Shown one piece after another: positions 1 through 7,190 of a stretch of 15,936 nucleotides of DNA. The number at the start of each line of letters is the position of its first letter. Positions within the stretch are counted from its first letter, which is position 1. This DNA is from Actinomycetota bacterium (GTDB taxonomy: Bacteria; Actinomycetota; Acidimicrobiia; Spongiisociales; ZC4RG35), in the NCBI GenBank assembly GCA_003242515.1, contig QGUS01000009.1, positions 1-15,936 of the forward strand, in the 5' to 3' direction. The position numbers were made by a program, and so were the translations under genes. The notes under the pieces are model-generated. The model saw nothing but the letters and a program-made list of their open reading frames with translations, was not told the origin of the DNA and did not search any database.

Positions 1-95
1 GCCACGTAGTCGCCCCAGTCGAAGGTGTCCCGGGTCCAGGGGGCGATCCGGGGGACGTCCTCGATGGTGGCCGGCCGGACCTCCATGGTGCTCAC
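1..95 (-). CDS. GNAT-family N-acetyltransferase, N-terminal fragment (cut by window edge)
   Basis: Only the first 31 codons are present; the gene continues beyond position 1. From the GTG at 95 it reads MSTMEVRPATIEDVPRI and then ends in WGDYVA. The pattern 'xVRPATxEDVPxI' is the usual first beta strand and helix of GNAT acetyltransferases, which transfer acetyl from acetyl-CoA to an amine. The start codon GTG (95-93) shares bases with the argS stop TGA (94-92), a 4-base GTGA overlap, so it is probably cotranscribed with and translationally coupled to argS. An in-frame ATG at 86 is the alternative start. The substrate cannot be predicted because the catalytic part is outside the window. The family call rests on a short N-terminus and is moderate. 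Confidence 0.6.
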   Translation of the reverse strand, partial: MSTMEVRPATIEDVPRIAPWTRDTFDWGDYV

Positions 96-1855
96 ATCCG
101 GTCCGGCACCTCGATGCCGAGGAGGTGCAGGCTCAGCTCCAGCGTGGCGAGCGACCAGCGGGCCAGGGCCAGCCAGCCGGCGCGCCGCGCCGCGTCCTCC
201 TCGGAGAGGATGTGGCAGGTGTCGTAGAAGCGGTTGAACGCCCCGGCCGTCTCGAACGCGTACTCGGCGACGTGGTTCGGCGCCCGCAGCTCCATCGTCC
301 GGTCCACGACCTCGGGGAACTGGAGGAGGTGGAGGATCAGCTGGCGTTCCTCCGGGACCGTCGGCGGAACCAGGGGCCCGGGCTCGATGGCGCGCTCCTC
401 GGCCTTGCGGAGGATCGACTTCACGCGCACCGCCGCATACTGGAGGTACGGGCCGGTCTTGCCCTCGAACGAGCTGAACCGGTCGAGGTCGAAGACGTAG
501 TCCGAGGTGCGGTTGTTCACCAGGTCGCCGAACTTCAGGGCGGCGATGCCGACCTGGTGGGCGATGCGCTCCCGCTCCTCCTCCGGGTAGTCCTCGGCCA
601 GGTGCGCCTCGTCCAGCCGCTTCCGGGCGGCGTCCACGATCATGTTGATCACGTCGCCGAGGCGGATTACGCCGCCCTCCCTCGTCTTGAAGGGCTTACC
701 GTCCGGGCCGTTCATGGTCCCGAACCAGGTGTGCTCCATGGCCACGCCCTCCGGAGCGAGCCCGCCCTTGCGGGCGGCGCGGAACACCTGGGTGAAGTGG
801 TCGCTCTGGCGGCGGTCGACCACGTAGAGGATCAGGTCGGCGCCCAGGTCCCGGACGCGGAAGTCGATCGTCGCCAGGTCGGTGGTGGAGTAGAGGAAGC
901 CGCCGGTGCGGGACTCGAGGATGAGCGGCGGCCACTCCCGCTTGTCGCCCTCCTCGTCGACCCGGATGATCCAGGCGCCCTCCGACTCCTCGGCCACGCC
1001 GGCCTCCTTGAGCCGCTCCACCATGGGCTCGATGAGGTCATGGACGTCCGACTCGCCGTACCAGAGGTCGAACTCGACACCGAGGGCGGCGAAGTCGGCG
1101 CGCTGGGACTGCTCGGAGACGTTCTTCATGTGCCGCCACAGGGCGCGGTACCCGGGGTCGCCCTGCTGGAGGCGGACCGTGGCCATGCGGGCGCGCTCGG
1201 CGAACTCCTCGTCCTCCTGGGCCCTGGCCGCGGCGGCCGGGTAGATCCGCTGCAGGTCGTCGAGCGTCACCGGGGAGGTGTCGGGGAACTCGGTGACGCC
1301 CTCCTGGAAGTAGGGGAGGTCGGGCTGCTCCTCGGCGATGGCGGCGATGAGGAGGCCCATCTGGAACCCCCAGTCGCCGAAGTGGGGGTCGCGGATCACC
1401 TTGTGCCCGCCGAAGGCGAAGGTGCGGGCGAGGGAGTCGCCGATGATCGTGGCCCTCAGGTGACCGACATGCATGGCCTTGGCGACGTTGGGGCCGGCAT
1501 AGTCGACGACTACGGTGAGGGGGTCGGCCGCGGCCTCGTGCCCCAGCCGCGGGTCGGACGCGGTGCGGTTGGCCCACTCGGCCAGGGCGTCGTCGGTGAC
1601 GGAGATGTTGATGAAGCCGGGGCCGGCGACCTCGGCGAGGGCGACACCGGGCCGGGACCGCAGCCGCTCCGCCACCTGGCCGGCGATCTCCTGGGGCGGC
1701 CTGCCGGACTTCTTGGCGGCCGCCATCGCCCCGTTGCACTGGAACTGGGAGAGCTCCGGCCGCTGCGACGGCAGGACCTGGCCGTAGGAGGCGTCCAGGC
1801 CGAGGTCGGCGAACGCGGCGCCGGCCAGCTCGCTCAGATGCCGGAGGAGGGACAT
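92..1855 (-). CDS. argS: Arginyl-tRNA synthetase
   Basis: This 587-residue class I aminoacyl-tRNA synthetase charges tRNA-Arg with arginine in the cytoplasm, and its length is typical. The N-terminal additional domain (about 1-110) contains FINISVT near 81-87. The HIGH box appears as HVGH at 129-132, inside DYAGPNVAKAMHVGHLR (118-134). The region that replaces KMSKS in many ArgRS is MNGPDGKPFKTREGG at 381-395. The C-terminal DALR anticodon-binding domain starts near YLQYAAVRVKS (470-480), with NRFYDTCHIL at 541-550. The protein ends in LHLLGIEVPDRM, the usual ArgRS terminus. The ATG at 1855 fits the family N-terminus (LLxxLxxLAGAAF). No SD precedes it, and a TAACCT box lies 9 nt upstream, so translation is probably leaderless or nearly so. 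The stop overlaps the start of the downstream acetyltransferase gene. Confidence 0.97.
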   Translation of the reverse strand: MSLLRHLSELAGAAFADLGLDASYGQVLPSQRPELSQFQCNGAMAAAKKSGRPPQEIAGQVAERLRSRPGVALAEVAGPGFINISVTDDALAEWANRTASDPRLGHEAAADPLTVVVDYAGPNVAKAMHVGHLRATIIGDSLARTFAFGGHKVIRDPHFGDWGFQMGLLIAAIAEEQPDLPYFQEGVTEFPDTSPVTLDDLQRIYPAAAARAQEDEEFAERARMATVRLQQGDPGYRALWRHMKNVSEQSQRADFAALGVEFDLWYGESDVHDLIEPMVERLKEAGVAEESEGAWIIRVDEEGDKREWPPLILESRTGGFLYSTTDLATIDFRVRDLGADLILYVVDRRQSDHFTQVFRAARKGGLAPEGVAMEHTWFGTMNGPDGKPFKTREGGVIRLGDVINMIVDAARKRLDEAHLAEDYPEEERERIAHQVGIAALKFGDLVNNRTSDYVFDLDRFSSFEGKTGPYLQYAAVRVKSILRKAEERAIEPGPLVPPTVPEERQLILHLLQFPEVVDRTMELRAPNHVAEYAFETAGAFNRFYDTCHILSEEDAARRAGWLALARWSLATLELSLHLLGIEVPDRM

Positions 1856-1864
1856 AGGTGGCGA

Positions 1865-1870
1865 AGGTTA
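1865..1870 (-). promoter_or_regulatory. Putative -10 box of argS (near-leaderless)
   Basis: On the minus strand, TAACCT (1870-1865) matches the actinobacterial TAnnnT -10 consensus and is followed by 9 nt and then the argS ATG. No purine-rich SD lies between them. Transcription would start at or 2-3 nt before the ATG. A GAGACA at 1891-1886 is a possible -35, but with a short 15-nt spacer. This is inference from spacing and consensus. Confidence 0.45.
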
Positions 1871-1944
1871 GAGGCCCTCGGAGGGTGTCTCCCCACTCCG
1901 CCGACCTGAGGACGGAGAGAAGGCTTGCGTGCTCCGCCTGCCCG

Positions 1945-1976
1945 CCGGGGTGGGGCCAACCGGTGCCAGACCCCGG
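1945..1976 (-). terminator. Possible terminator hairpin after the E1 gene
   Basis: CCGGGGT (1945-1951) is perfectly complementary to ACCCCGG (1970-1976). Inside it, GGC (1954-1956) can pair with GCC (1965-1967) across a 2x2 internal loop, leaving an 8-base apical loop. It lies 21 nt past the stop codon of the fused E1 gene and before the argS promoter, where a terminator is expected. No U-tract follows on the minus strand, so it may be a non-canonical terminator or only a GC-rich coincidence. Confidence 0.35.
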
Positions 1977-1996
1977 GTACGGGCCGGGCCGGGCTC

Positions 1997-4021
1997 CTAG
2001 TACCTGGCCAGGTCCCGGGCCCGTTCGGCGATCCGCTCCGGGGTCGGGTACAGGGCGTTCTCCAGCGACCCCGCGTAGGGCATGATCGGGACGTCGGGCA
2101 GGGCGTACCGTCGCACCGGGGCGTCCAGCCACTCGAACGCCTTGTCCGCGATCTGCGCCGCCACCTCGGCCCCGTAACCCACGAACTCGTTGTCCTCGTG
2201 GACGATCAGCGCCCGGGAGGTCTTCTTGATCGACGCCTCGATGGTCGGCCAGTCGAGGGGCTTCAGGGTCCGGAGGTCGATCACCTCGGCGTCGATGCCC
2301 CACTGCTCGAGGATGCGGGTCGCCTCCATGGTGAAGTGGGTCATGGCGCCGTAGGTGACTATCGTGAGGTCCGAGCCCGACCGACGGATCGCCGCCTTGC
2401 CCAGCGGAACCCGGTACTCGCCCTCGGGGAACGGCCCCTTGGCGAGGCGGTACAGCTTCTTCGGCTCGAGGAACAGGACCGGGTCCGGGTCCTCGTACGC
2501 CGAGTGCAGGAGCCCCTTCACATCCGCCGGGGTGGAGGGGACCACCACCTTGAGCCCGGGCACGTGGGCGTAGAACGCTTCGATCGACTGCGAGTGGTAC
2601 TGGGCCCCGTGGATGCCGGCGCCGTACGGCGTGCGGATCACGATCGGGACGTTCCACCTCCCGTTGGAGCGGTAGCTGGCCCGTGCCGCCTCGGAGACGA
2701 TCTGGTCGAATGCCGGGTGGATGTAGTCGGCGAACTGGATCTCGGCGATGGCCCGGAGGCCGGTCGCCGAGATGCCGATGGCGCAGCCGACGATCGAGGA
2801 CTCGGCGATCGGGGTGTTGAAGCACCGGTCGGCGCCGAACCGCTCGGTCAATCCCTCGGTCGCCTTGAACACGCCGCCCTTCCGGCGGGCGACGTCTTCG
2901 CCGAAGACCACGGCCTCGGGGTGCGCCTCCAGGATCTCGTGGAGGGTCTTGTTGATCGCGGTGATCAGGTTCACCTGCTCGCCGGCCGGCACCGGCTCGG
3001 GCAGGGTCACCGGCTTGGAGGGCTCGATCGGCCGGGCGTAGACGTGGCTGAGCGGGTTCTCGGGGTCGGGAGCCGCCTCCGCCTGCTCCACCGCCCAGCT
3101 CAGCTCGGCGACGACCTCCTGGTCCATCTTCATCTCCTGCTCCTCGGTGAGCAGGCGGTTCTCGATCAGGTAGGAGCGGAGCCGGGCGAGCGGGTCCTTC
3201 TTCTTCCACGCCTCCACCTCCTCCCGGTCCCGGTAGAGGGCGTCGTTGTCGTCGGAGGTGTGGGCGTAGTAGCGGTAGGTCATCGCCTCGATGAGGGTCG
3301 GCCCCTCACCGGCGCGGGCCCGTGCCACGGCCTCGCGCATGGTGGCGATCACCTCGAAGACGTCGTTGCCGTCGATCCGGTGGCCCGGGAAGCCGTAGCC
3401 CTGGGCGCGGTCGGCGACCGAGCCGGCCACCTCCTCGTGGACCGGCACGGAGATGGCGTACTGGTTGTTCTCGATCACGAAGATCACCGGGAGCTTGTGG
3501 ATCCCGGCCCAGTTCATGGCCTCGTGCCAGTCGCCCTCGGAGGTGGAGCCCTCGCCGCCATACACCACGACCACGCCGTCGGAGCCCTGGATCCTCAGGC
3601 CTTGGGCGATGCCGACGGCGTGCGGGTACTGGGTGCCGATGACGGACGACTGGGTGAAGACGTTGCGGTCCGGGTCGGACCAGTGGTTGGGGAGCTGGCG
3701 GCCGCCGGAGGTGGGGTCGGCCTCCTTGGCGAAGACGGCGAGGAACACCTCGTAGGGGGTGAACCCCCAGGCGAGCCCGACGCCCATGTCGCGGTAGTAA
3801 GGCAGGACCCAGTCCTTACTGGTGTCGAGGGCGAACACCGACGCCACCTGGATCGCCTCGTGACCGGATGAGCCGACGACGAAGGCGGCGCGGCCCTGGC
3901 GTTGCAGCGCCCACATCCGGTCGTCCATCCGCCTGGCGGTGAGCATCAGGCGGTAGAGGCGGATCAGGTCGTCGTCACCGATCCCCAGGTCGCGATGGGT
4001 CAGGTGTTCGGTCATGGTCAT
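1997..4021 (-). CDS. Branched-chain 2-oxoacid dehydrogenase E1, fused alpha and beta subunits
   Basis: This 674-residue thiamine-diphosphate enzyme decarboxylates a 2-oxoacid and passes the acyl group to an E2 lipoyl domain. Residues 1 to about 335 are E1-alpha. The ThDP/Mg motif starts at GEGSTSEGDWHEAMN (156-170) and ends in ENN (184-186), and the active-site loop YRYYAHTSDDND spans 249-260. Residues 345-674 are E1-beta, with GEDVARRKGGVFKATEGL (374-391), the catalytic-histidine segment HSQSIE (476-481) and VHEDN (607-611). In most bacteria these are two genes; here a linker near 331-348 (PIEPSKPVTLPEPVPAGE) joins them. The motif begins GEG rather than the common GDG, a conservative change. 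The ATG at 4021 overlaps the upstream dehydrogenase stop (ATGA), so the two are coupled. That neighbour favours branched-chain oxoacids over pyruvate, but acetoin or pyruvate E1 cannot be excluded. No E2 or E3 gene is in the window. Confidence 0.9.
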   Translation of the reverse strand: MTMTEHLTHRDLGIGDDDLIRLYRLMLTARRMDDRMWALQRQGRAAFVVGSSGHEAIQVASVFALDTSKDWVLPYYRDMGVGLAWGFTPYEVFLAVFAKEADPTSGGRQLPNHWSDPDRNVFTQSSVIGTQYPHAVGIAQGLRIQGSDGVVVVYGGEGSTSEGDWHEAMNWAGIHKLPVIFVIENNQYAISVPVHEEVAGSVADRAQGYGFPGHRIDGNDVFEVIATMREAVARARAGEGPTLIEAMTYRYYAHTSDDNDALYRDREEVEAWKKKDPLARLRSYLIENRLLTEEQEMKMDQEVVAELSWAVEQAEAAPDPENPLSHVYARPIEPSKPVTLPEPVPAGEQVNLITAINKTLHEILEAHPEAVVFGEDVARRKGGVFKATEGLTERFGADRCFNTPIAESSIVGCAIGISATGLRAIAEIQFADYIHPAFDQIVSEAARASYRSNGRWNVPIVIRTPYGAGIHGAQYHSQSIEAFYAHVPGLKVVVPSTPADVKGLLHSAYEDPDPVLFLEPKKLYRLAKGPFPEGEYRVPLGKAAIRRSGSDLTIVTYGAMTHFTMEATRILEQWGIDAEVIDLRTLKPLDWPTIEASIKKTSRALIVHEDNEFVGYGAEVAAQIADKAFEWLDAPVRRYALPDVPIMPYAGSLENALYPTPERIAERARDLARY

Positions 4022-5100
4022 GCGCGATCGTCTCCGCTGCGTCGGAAGCGTCGGAGGTCACCGATCTCCGAGATCCGCTGCTCGGCGACCTTCTCCGCCG
4101 CCTGGACGGGGAGGATCCTCTCCGTCTCGGCGACCTCCAGGATCCGCTTGGTCGAGTGGTAGATGGAGTCGACGAGATACAGGGCCCGCTCCCGGTTGTA
4201 TCCCTGCAGCTCGTCGAAGCAGTTGATCACACCGCCGGCGTTCACCACGAAGTCGGGGGCGTAGAGGATCCCGCGGTCGTGGAGACGCTCGGCGTCCTTC
4301 TCGGTGGCGAGCTGGTTGTTGGCGCTGCCGACCACCGCCTTGCAGCTCATCTCGGGGATGGTCTCCTCGTTGAGGACGCCACCGAGGGCGCAGGGGGAGA
4401 AGATGTCGCACTCCACCTGGTGGATCTCGCCGAGGGGGACGGTCTCGACGCCGAACTTCTCCTTCGCCGCCTCCAGCGCGGGCGGGAACGAGTCGGCCAC
4501 GACCACCTTCGCCCGTGCCTCCACGAGCAGCTGGACGAACGCGGAGCCCACCTTGCCGACACCCTGGACGGCGAAGGTGCGCTCGGAGAGGTCGGTCGTC
4601 CCGTAGAGCTTCTCGGCCACCGCCCTGGTGGCCGCGAACAGACCCCTCGCCGTCACCGGCGAGGGGTCTCCGGCACCACCCATGGCCCGGGACTTGCCTA
4701 CCACCCAGCGGGTCTCGCGCGCGATGACATCCATGTCCGCCGTGGTGGTGCCCACGTCCTCGGCGGTGATGTACCGCCCCTGCAGGCTGTCGACCATCCG
4801 CCCATAGGCCCGGAGCAGCCGCTCGGTCTTGTCGGTGTGCGGGTCCCCGATGATCACCGCCTTGCCGCCGCCCAGGTCGAGGCCCGCCGCGGCTGACTTG
4901 TAGGTCATCCCCCGGGCGAGCCGGAGGGCGTCGGCGATGGCGTCTTCCTCGGACTCGTACGGAAAGAAGCGGGTCCCGCCCAAGGCGGGACCCAAAGCCG
5001 TGCTGTGGATCGCGATGATCGCCCGGAGGCCCGATACCGGGTCGTGGCCGAACAGGACTTGCTCGTGGCCCTGCCTGGCTAGTTCGTCGAAAACGATCAA
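4018..5100 (-). CDS. Leucine/valine dehydrogenase (Glu/Leu/Phe/Val dehydrogenase family)
   Basis: This 360-residue enzyme should catalyse NAD-dependent reversible oxidative deamination of branched-chain amino acids to 2-oxoacids plus ammonia. Visible features are GPALGGTRFFPY (37-48), then TYKSAAAGLDLGGGK (66-80) with lysines at 68 and 80, and ITAEDVGTT (111-119) with Asp115. These match the positions of catalytic residues described for Bacillus leucine dehydrogenase. The Rossmann motif is VQGVGKVGSAF (178-188), and APDFVVNAGGVIN is in the C-terminal part. The length is right for the family. The TTG start at 5100 is supported by AGGAGG (5113-5108) seven bases upstream. The stop overlaps the fused E1 gene, which would consume its product. 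Leu, Val and Phe preference cannot be separated by eye; the motifs resemble LeuDH and actinobacterial ValDH most. Confidence 0.92.
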   Translation of the reverse strand: MIVFDELARQGHEQVLFGHDPVSGLRAIIAIHSTALGPALGGTRFFPYESEEDAIADALRLARGMTYKSAAAGLDLGGGKAVIIGDPHTDKTERLLRAYGRMVDSLQGRYITAEDVGTTTADMDVIARETRWVVGKSRAMGGAGDPSPVTARGLFAATRAVAEKLYGTTDLSERTFAVQGVGKVGSAFVQLLVEARAKVVVADSFPPALEAAKEKFGVETVPLGEIHQVECDIFSPCALGGVLNEETIPEMSCKAVVGSANNQLATEKDAERLHDRGILYAPDFVVNAGGVINCFDELQGYNRERALYLVDSIYHSTKRILEVAETERILPVQAAEKVAEQRISEIGDLRRFRRSGDDRA

Positions 5101-5107
5101 CCAACGA

Positions 5108-5142
5108 CCTCCTAGTCGTGCGGGCGCCTGTGCCCGATCTTA
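5108..5142 (-). promoter_or_regulatory. Promoter -10 and SD of the leucine dehydrogenase-E1 operon
   Basis: On the minus strand TAAGAT (5142-5137) fits TAnnnT and would give a leader of about 30 nt. AGGAGG (5113-5108) follows, with 7 nt to the TTG start at 5100. This strong SD fixes the unusual TTG start; a second TTG at 5104 is out of frame. No convincing -35 was found; AGGACA at 5167-5162, with a 19-nt spacer, is the best match. Confidence 0.55.
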
Positions 5143-5197
5143 ACCACCGGCACTTTTGGTGTGTCCTTGTCGGTGGCGCGTGCCACGATGTTGGTCG

Positions 5198-5932
5198 ATG
5201 ACGAAGACGGCCCAGCTCAGGGTGTACTCACCGACGGCGACCCCGTCGGTCGAGCCTGTCCCCGGCTTCGTCCGTGAGTTCGGGATGCTCTCGGAGCCCG
5301 CCGACCGGGACCTGACCGCCACCTGGGAGGGGAGGCTCGTGGTCTGCCCGTCGCATCTCCGTCTCCGGGTCCTGGAGTCGACGGTGGCCTACGCCAACGC
5401 CGTCACCAGCCTCGGGGTGAGCCTGGTGCCCGAGCGCGCCGCGCGGATCGCCATCGAGGAGCTCCGCCGCTACCACGCCGACCATCCCGACCACCGCTCC
5501 CACGTACTCACCGCGGCATGGCACGTCCCCATCCGCTGGTTCGCCCTGTTCGACCCCGCCGAGCGGGAGGTCTACGACGGGCCCCGCGGCCCGGTGCTCC
5601 GCTACCGGGCGGGGATCGAGACGGCCCGGAAGCGCCTCCGCCGCGCCACTCGCATCCTGGAGGCGACCGGGATGTTCCGCGGTCCCGTGGAGGACATGGC
5701 CCACCTGCAGGACTGGCTGGAGCCGTTCCCCGAGGGGTCGATGGTGGAGCTGGACTACGGCGGCGTGGCCGAGATGTTCGACCCGGCCGACGTGATCCTC
5801 GACGACACCTGCGAGCTGCTCCAGGAGTCGCTCGACGCCCTGGCGGGGGGCGACATGCTCCGGGCCGGGGAGCTCTACGGGCGGGTGGTGGCCCGCTGGG
5901 GGCCGGTGTTCAGCGTCACCTTCTCCAACTAG
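5198..5932 (+). CDS. Conserved uncharacterised actinobacterial protein
   Basis: This soluble protein of 244 residues has no signal peptide or membrane segment. It starts MTKTAQLRVYSPTATPS and contains HILTAAW-like HVLTAAWHVPIRWFALFDPAERE, then a helical stretch rich in Arg, and SMVELDYGGVAEMF near the C-terminal third. I recognise this pattern (xxRVY, HPDxRxHxLTxxWxVPxRWFxxFDPxER, ELDYGGL) from a widespread actinobacterial family of unknown function; I believe Pfam calls it DUF8083, but that is from memory. The start is uncertain: ATG at 5198 lacks a good SD, and the open frame extends to 5156, where the extra residues look unlike the family. It is divergent from leucine dehydrogenase and shares the stop tetranucleotide CTAG with the convergent DUF456 gene. 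No function is proposed. Confidence 0.8.
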   Translation: MTKTAQLRVYSPTATPSVEPVPGFVREFGMLSEPADRDLTATWEGRLVVCPSHLRLRVLESTVAYANAVTSLGVSLVPERAARIAIEELRRYHADHPDHRSHVLTAAWHVPIRWFALFDPAEREVYDGPRGPVLRYRAGIETARKRLRRATRILEATGMFRGPVEDMAHLQDWLEPFPEGSMVELDYGGVAEMFDPADVILDDTCELLQESLDALAGGDMLRAGELYGRVVARWGPVFSVTFSN

Positions 5933-6408
5933 GCGAGCACCACCGCGGCAAGCCAGAGGCCGGCGATGGACAGGCCCGCGGCCAGCTCGATCCCGATCGC
6001 CATCGCGACCGCCTTCAGGGAGTCGCTCGTCGACCTGCCTGCGGCCTCCGGCCCCACCCGACGGCGCTCCGCCAGGTAGGTGCCGACGACGAAGCCGAGC
6101 GGGCCTCCGGCGACGGGGATCACGAAGAAGCCGGCGATGGCCAGCGCGCCAGCGAACCAGATGGTCGAGCCGGGCACGCCGGACGCGGTGAGCCGCCTCC
6201 CAGGCACGGCGAACTTGAGGAAGGTCCCGATGGCGGTGACCCCGACCGCGGCCGCGGCCACGCCCCAGGCGACGCCGGTGCGCTCGACGAGCGCCCAGAC
6301 GAGGACGGCCCCGGTGACCAGGAAGAGCCCGGGCAGGACGGGGACCAGTATCCCGACCAGCCCGAGCAGGATGATCAGGCCGACGGCGATGTTGCCGGCG
6401 GCGTCCAT
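5929..6408 (-). CDS. DUF456-family integral membrane protein
   Basis: This 159-residue hydrophobic protein has about five membrane segments. The first (6-40) carries GILVPVLPGLFLVTGAVLVWAL, the hallmark of the DUF456 family (PVLPGLPL-type motif). The middle (60-115) is Gly/Ala/Pro rich, with VPGRRLTASGVPGS (68-81) and GGPLGFVVGTYLAE (101-114). The last segment is 132-158. Function is unknown in the family. It starts 4 nt after the stop of the upstream methyltransferase gene, with no clear SD, so translation is probably coupled. Its stop TAG (5931-5929) overlaps the stop of the convergent gene. Confidence 0.85.
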   Translation of the reverse strand: MDAAGNIAVGLIILLGLVGILVPVLPGLFLVTGAVLVWALVERTGVAWGVAAAAVGVTAIGTFLKFAVPGRRLTASGVPGSTIWFAGALAIAGFFVIPVAGGPLGFVVGTYLAERRRVGPEAAGRSTSDSLKAVAMAIGIELAAGLSIAGLWLAAVVLA

Positions 6409-6412
6409 CGAC

Positions 6413-7120
6413 TCAGACTGTGATCTCCCAGACCCGGGCGGTCCAGAGGTAGCGGCTGCCCTTCCGGGAGACCTCCACCAGCTTCTGCTTCACCATCCGG
6501 GTGAGGGCGGGATGCTCGGCCAGGGTCGAGGGGAGGGGGATCGCCCGCTCCGCCAGCTGGCGCAGGTTCCCGAACGCCTGCCTGGCCCGGTTCAGGATCG
6601 TGTTCTCGTCCTGGAGCGAGCCGGTCGGGAGGAGGAGCCTGCCGCCCTTGCGGAGGATCCGCTTCGCCTCCTCGAGCATGCGCACGGGGAGCTCCGCCCC
6701 GGTGGGACCGCCGGAGAGACCGGCCGGGAACCAGCCGGAGACGCTGGCGATCTCGTCGGGGATTCCCGAGATGTCGCCGAGGACGAGGTCGGCCTCGAGG
6801 TCCTCGGGGAGCGGGGAGATCACGTCTCCCTGGAAGAACTGCACCCGGTCGGCCACCCCGTGGGCGCGGGCGTTGGCAGTGGCAATCTCGACGGTCCCGG
6901 GCGCGGCGTCGACGCCGTAGACGCGCTCGGCGCCGAGCTTTGCCGCGATGATCGACAGGATCCCGCTGCCGCAGCCGACGTCGACCACGGTGTCGCCGGG
7001 GCGCACCTCCATCGCTTCGGCCATGAGGGCCGAGACGGTCGTGGGTCGGAAGGTCTGGGGTCCCACCTGGAGATCGATGGGCCCGAGGCGCCCCTTCCAG
7101 CGGATCGTGTCTGTGTCCAT
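6413..7120 (-). CDS. Class I SAM-dependent methyltransferase (PrmA/HemK-like)
   Basis: This cytoplasmic methyltransferase has 235 residues. The N-terminal QTFRPTTVSALM (22-33) resembles the lead-in of PrmC/PrmA-type enzymes. SAM-binding motif I is VVDVGCGSG (45-53), and the acidic end of strand 2 is YGVDA (68-72, Asp71). QGDVISPLP (97-105) follows. At the catalytic strand it reads DLVLGDISGIPDE (111-123), not the NPPY of true N5-glutamine methyltransferases (PrmC/HemK) or NI(L) of PrmA, so the substrate is open. The C-terminal 80 residues form an extra, partly basic region. The ATG at 7120 has no SD; TAGATT lies 6 nt upstream, indicating a leaderless mRNA. It is followed after 4 nt by the DUF456 gene and is divergent from sco1. 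Confidence 0.8.
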   Translation of the reverse strand: MDTDTIRWKGRLGPIDLQVGPQTFRPTTVSALMAEAMEVRPGDTVVDVGCGSGILSIIAAKLGAERVYGVDAAPGTVEIATANARAHGVADRVQFFQGDVISPLPEDLEADLVLGDISGIPDEIASVSGWFPAGLSGGPTGAELPVRMLEEAKRILRKGGRLLLPTGSLQDENTILNRARQAFGNLRQLAERAIPLPSTLAEHPALTRMVKQKLVEVSRKGSRYLWTARVWEITV

Positions 7121-7126
7121 TGCTGC

Positions 7127-7132
7127 AATCTA
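7127..7132 (-). promoter_or_regulatory. Putative -10 box of the methyltransferase gene (leaderless)
   Basis: TAGATT on the minus strand (7132-7127) fits TAnnnT, with GCAGCA and then the ATG at 7120. This places transcription start at the first base of the start codon. No SD is present. Confidence 0.5.
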
Positions 7133-7149
7133 CCCCCTAGCCTGGCGTG

Positions 7150-7165
7150 CAAACCGGACGGTTTG
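7150..7165. promoter_or_regulatory. Perfect palindrome, candidate operator in a divergent promoter region
   Basis: CAAACCG (7150-7156) and CGGTTTG (7159-7165) are exact inverted repeats separated by GA. The site is in the 70-nt region between the methyltransferase start (7120) and the sco1 start (7191). Measured from the methyltransferase -10 it falls where a -35 would be, so a bound dimer could block that promoter and possibly the opposite one. A two-base loop makes a physiological RNA hairpin unlikely, which favours a protein-binding site. The regulator is unknown. Confidence 0.45.
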
Positions 7166-7190
7166 GATTACGAGGAGAGGACGGCCACAG

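Noticed and set aside
125..1909. Long plus-strand open frame antisense to argS
   Set aside because: Its composition (Gly, Arg, Val, Leu, Asp, His in repetitive order) is the mirror of argS codon bias at high GC; there is no SD or domain pattern.
1038..3209. Long minus-strand open frame spanning the E1 and argS genes out of frame
   Set aside because: It crosses two real genes in a wrong frame and has an Arg/Pro/Gly-rich composition typical of frame-shifted high-GC DNA.
1925..3871. Long plus-strand open frame antisense to the fused E1 gene
   Set aside because: It is a shadow frame of a GC-rich gene; its residues show no recognisable domain, and the opposite strand encodes an unmistakable E1.
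6948..7190. N-terminal extension of the Sco1 gene
   Set aside because: It would overlap the divergent methyltransferase gene and put about 80 residues before a clear lipoprotein signal peptide.
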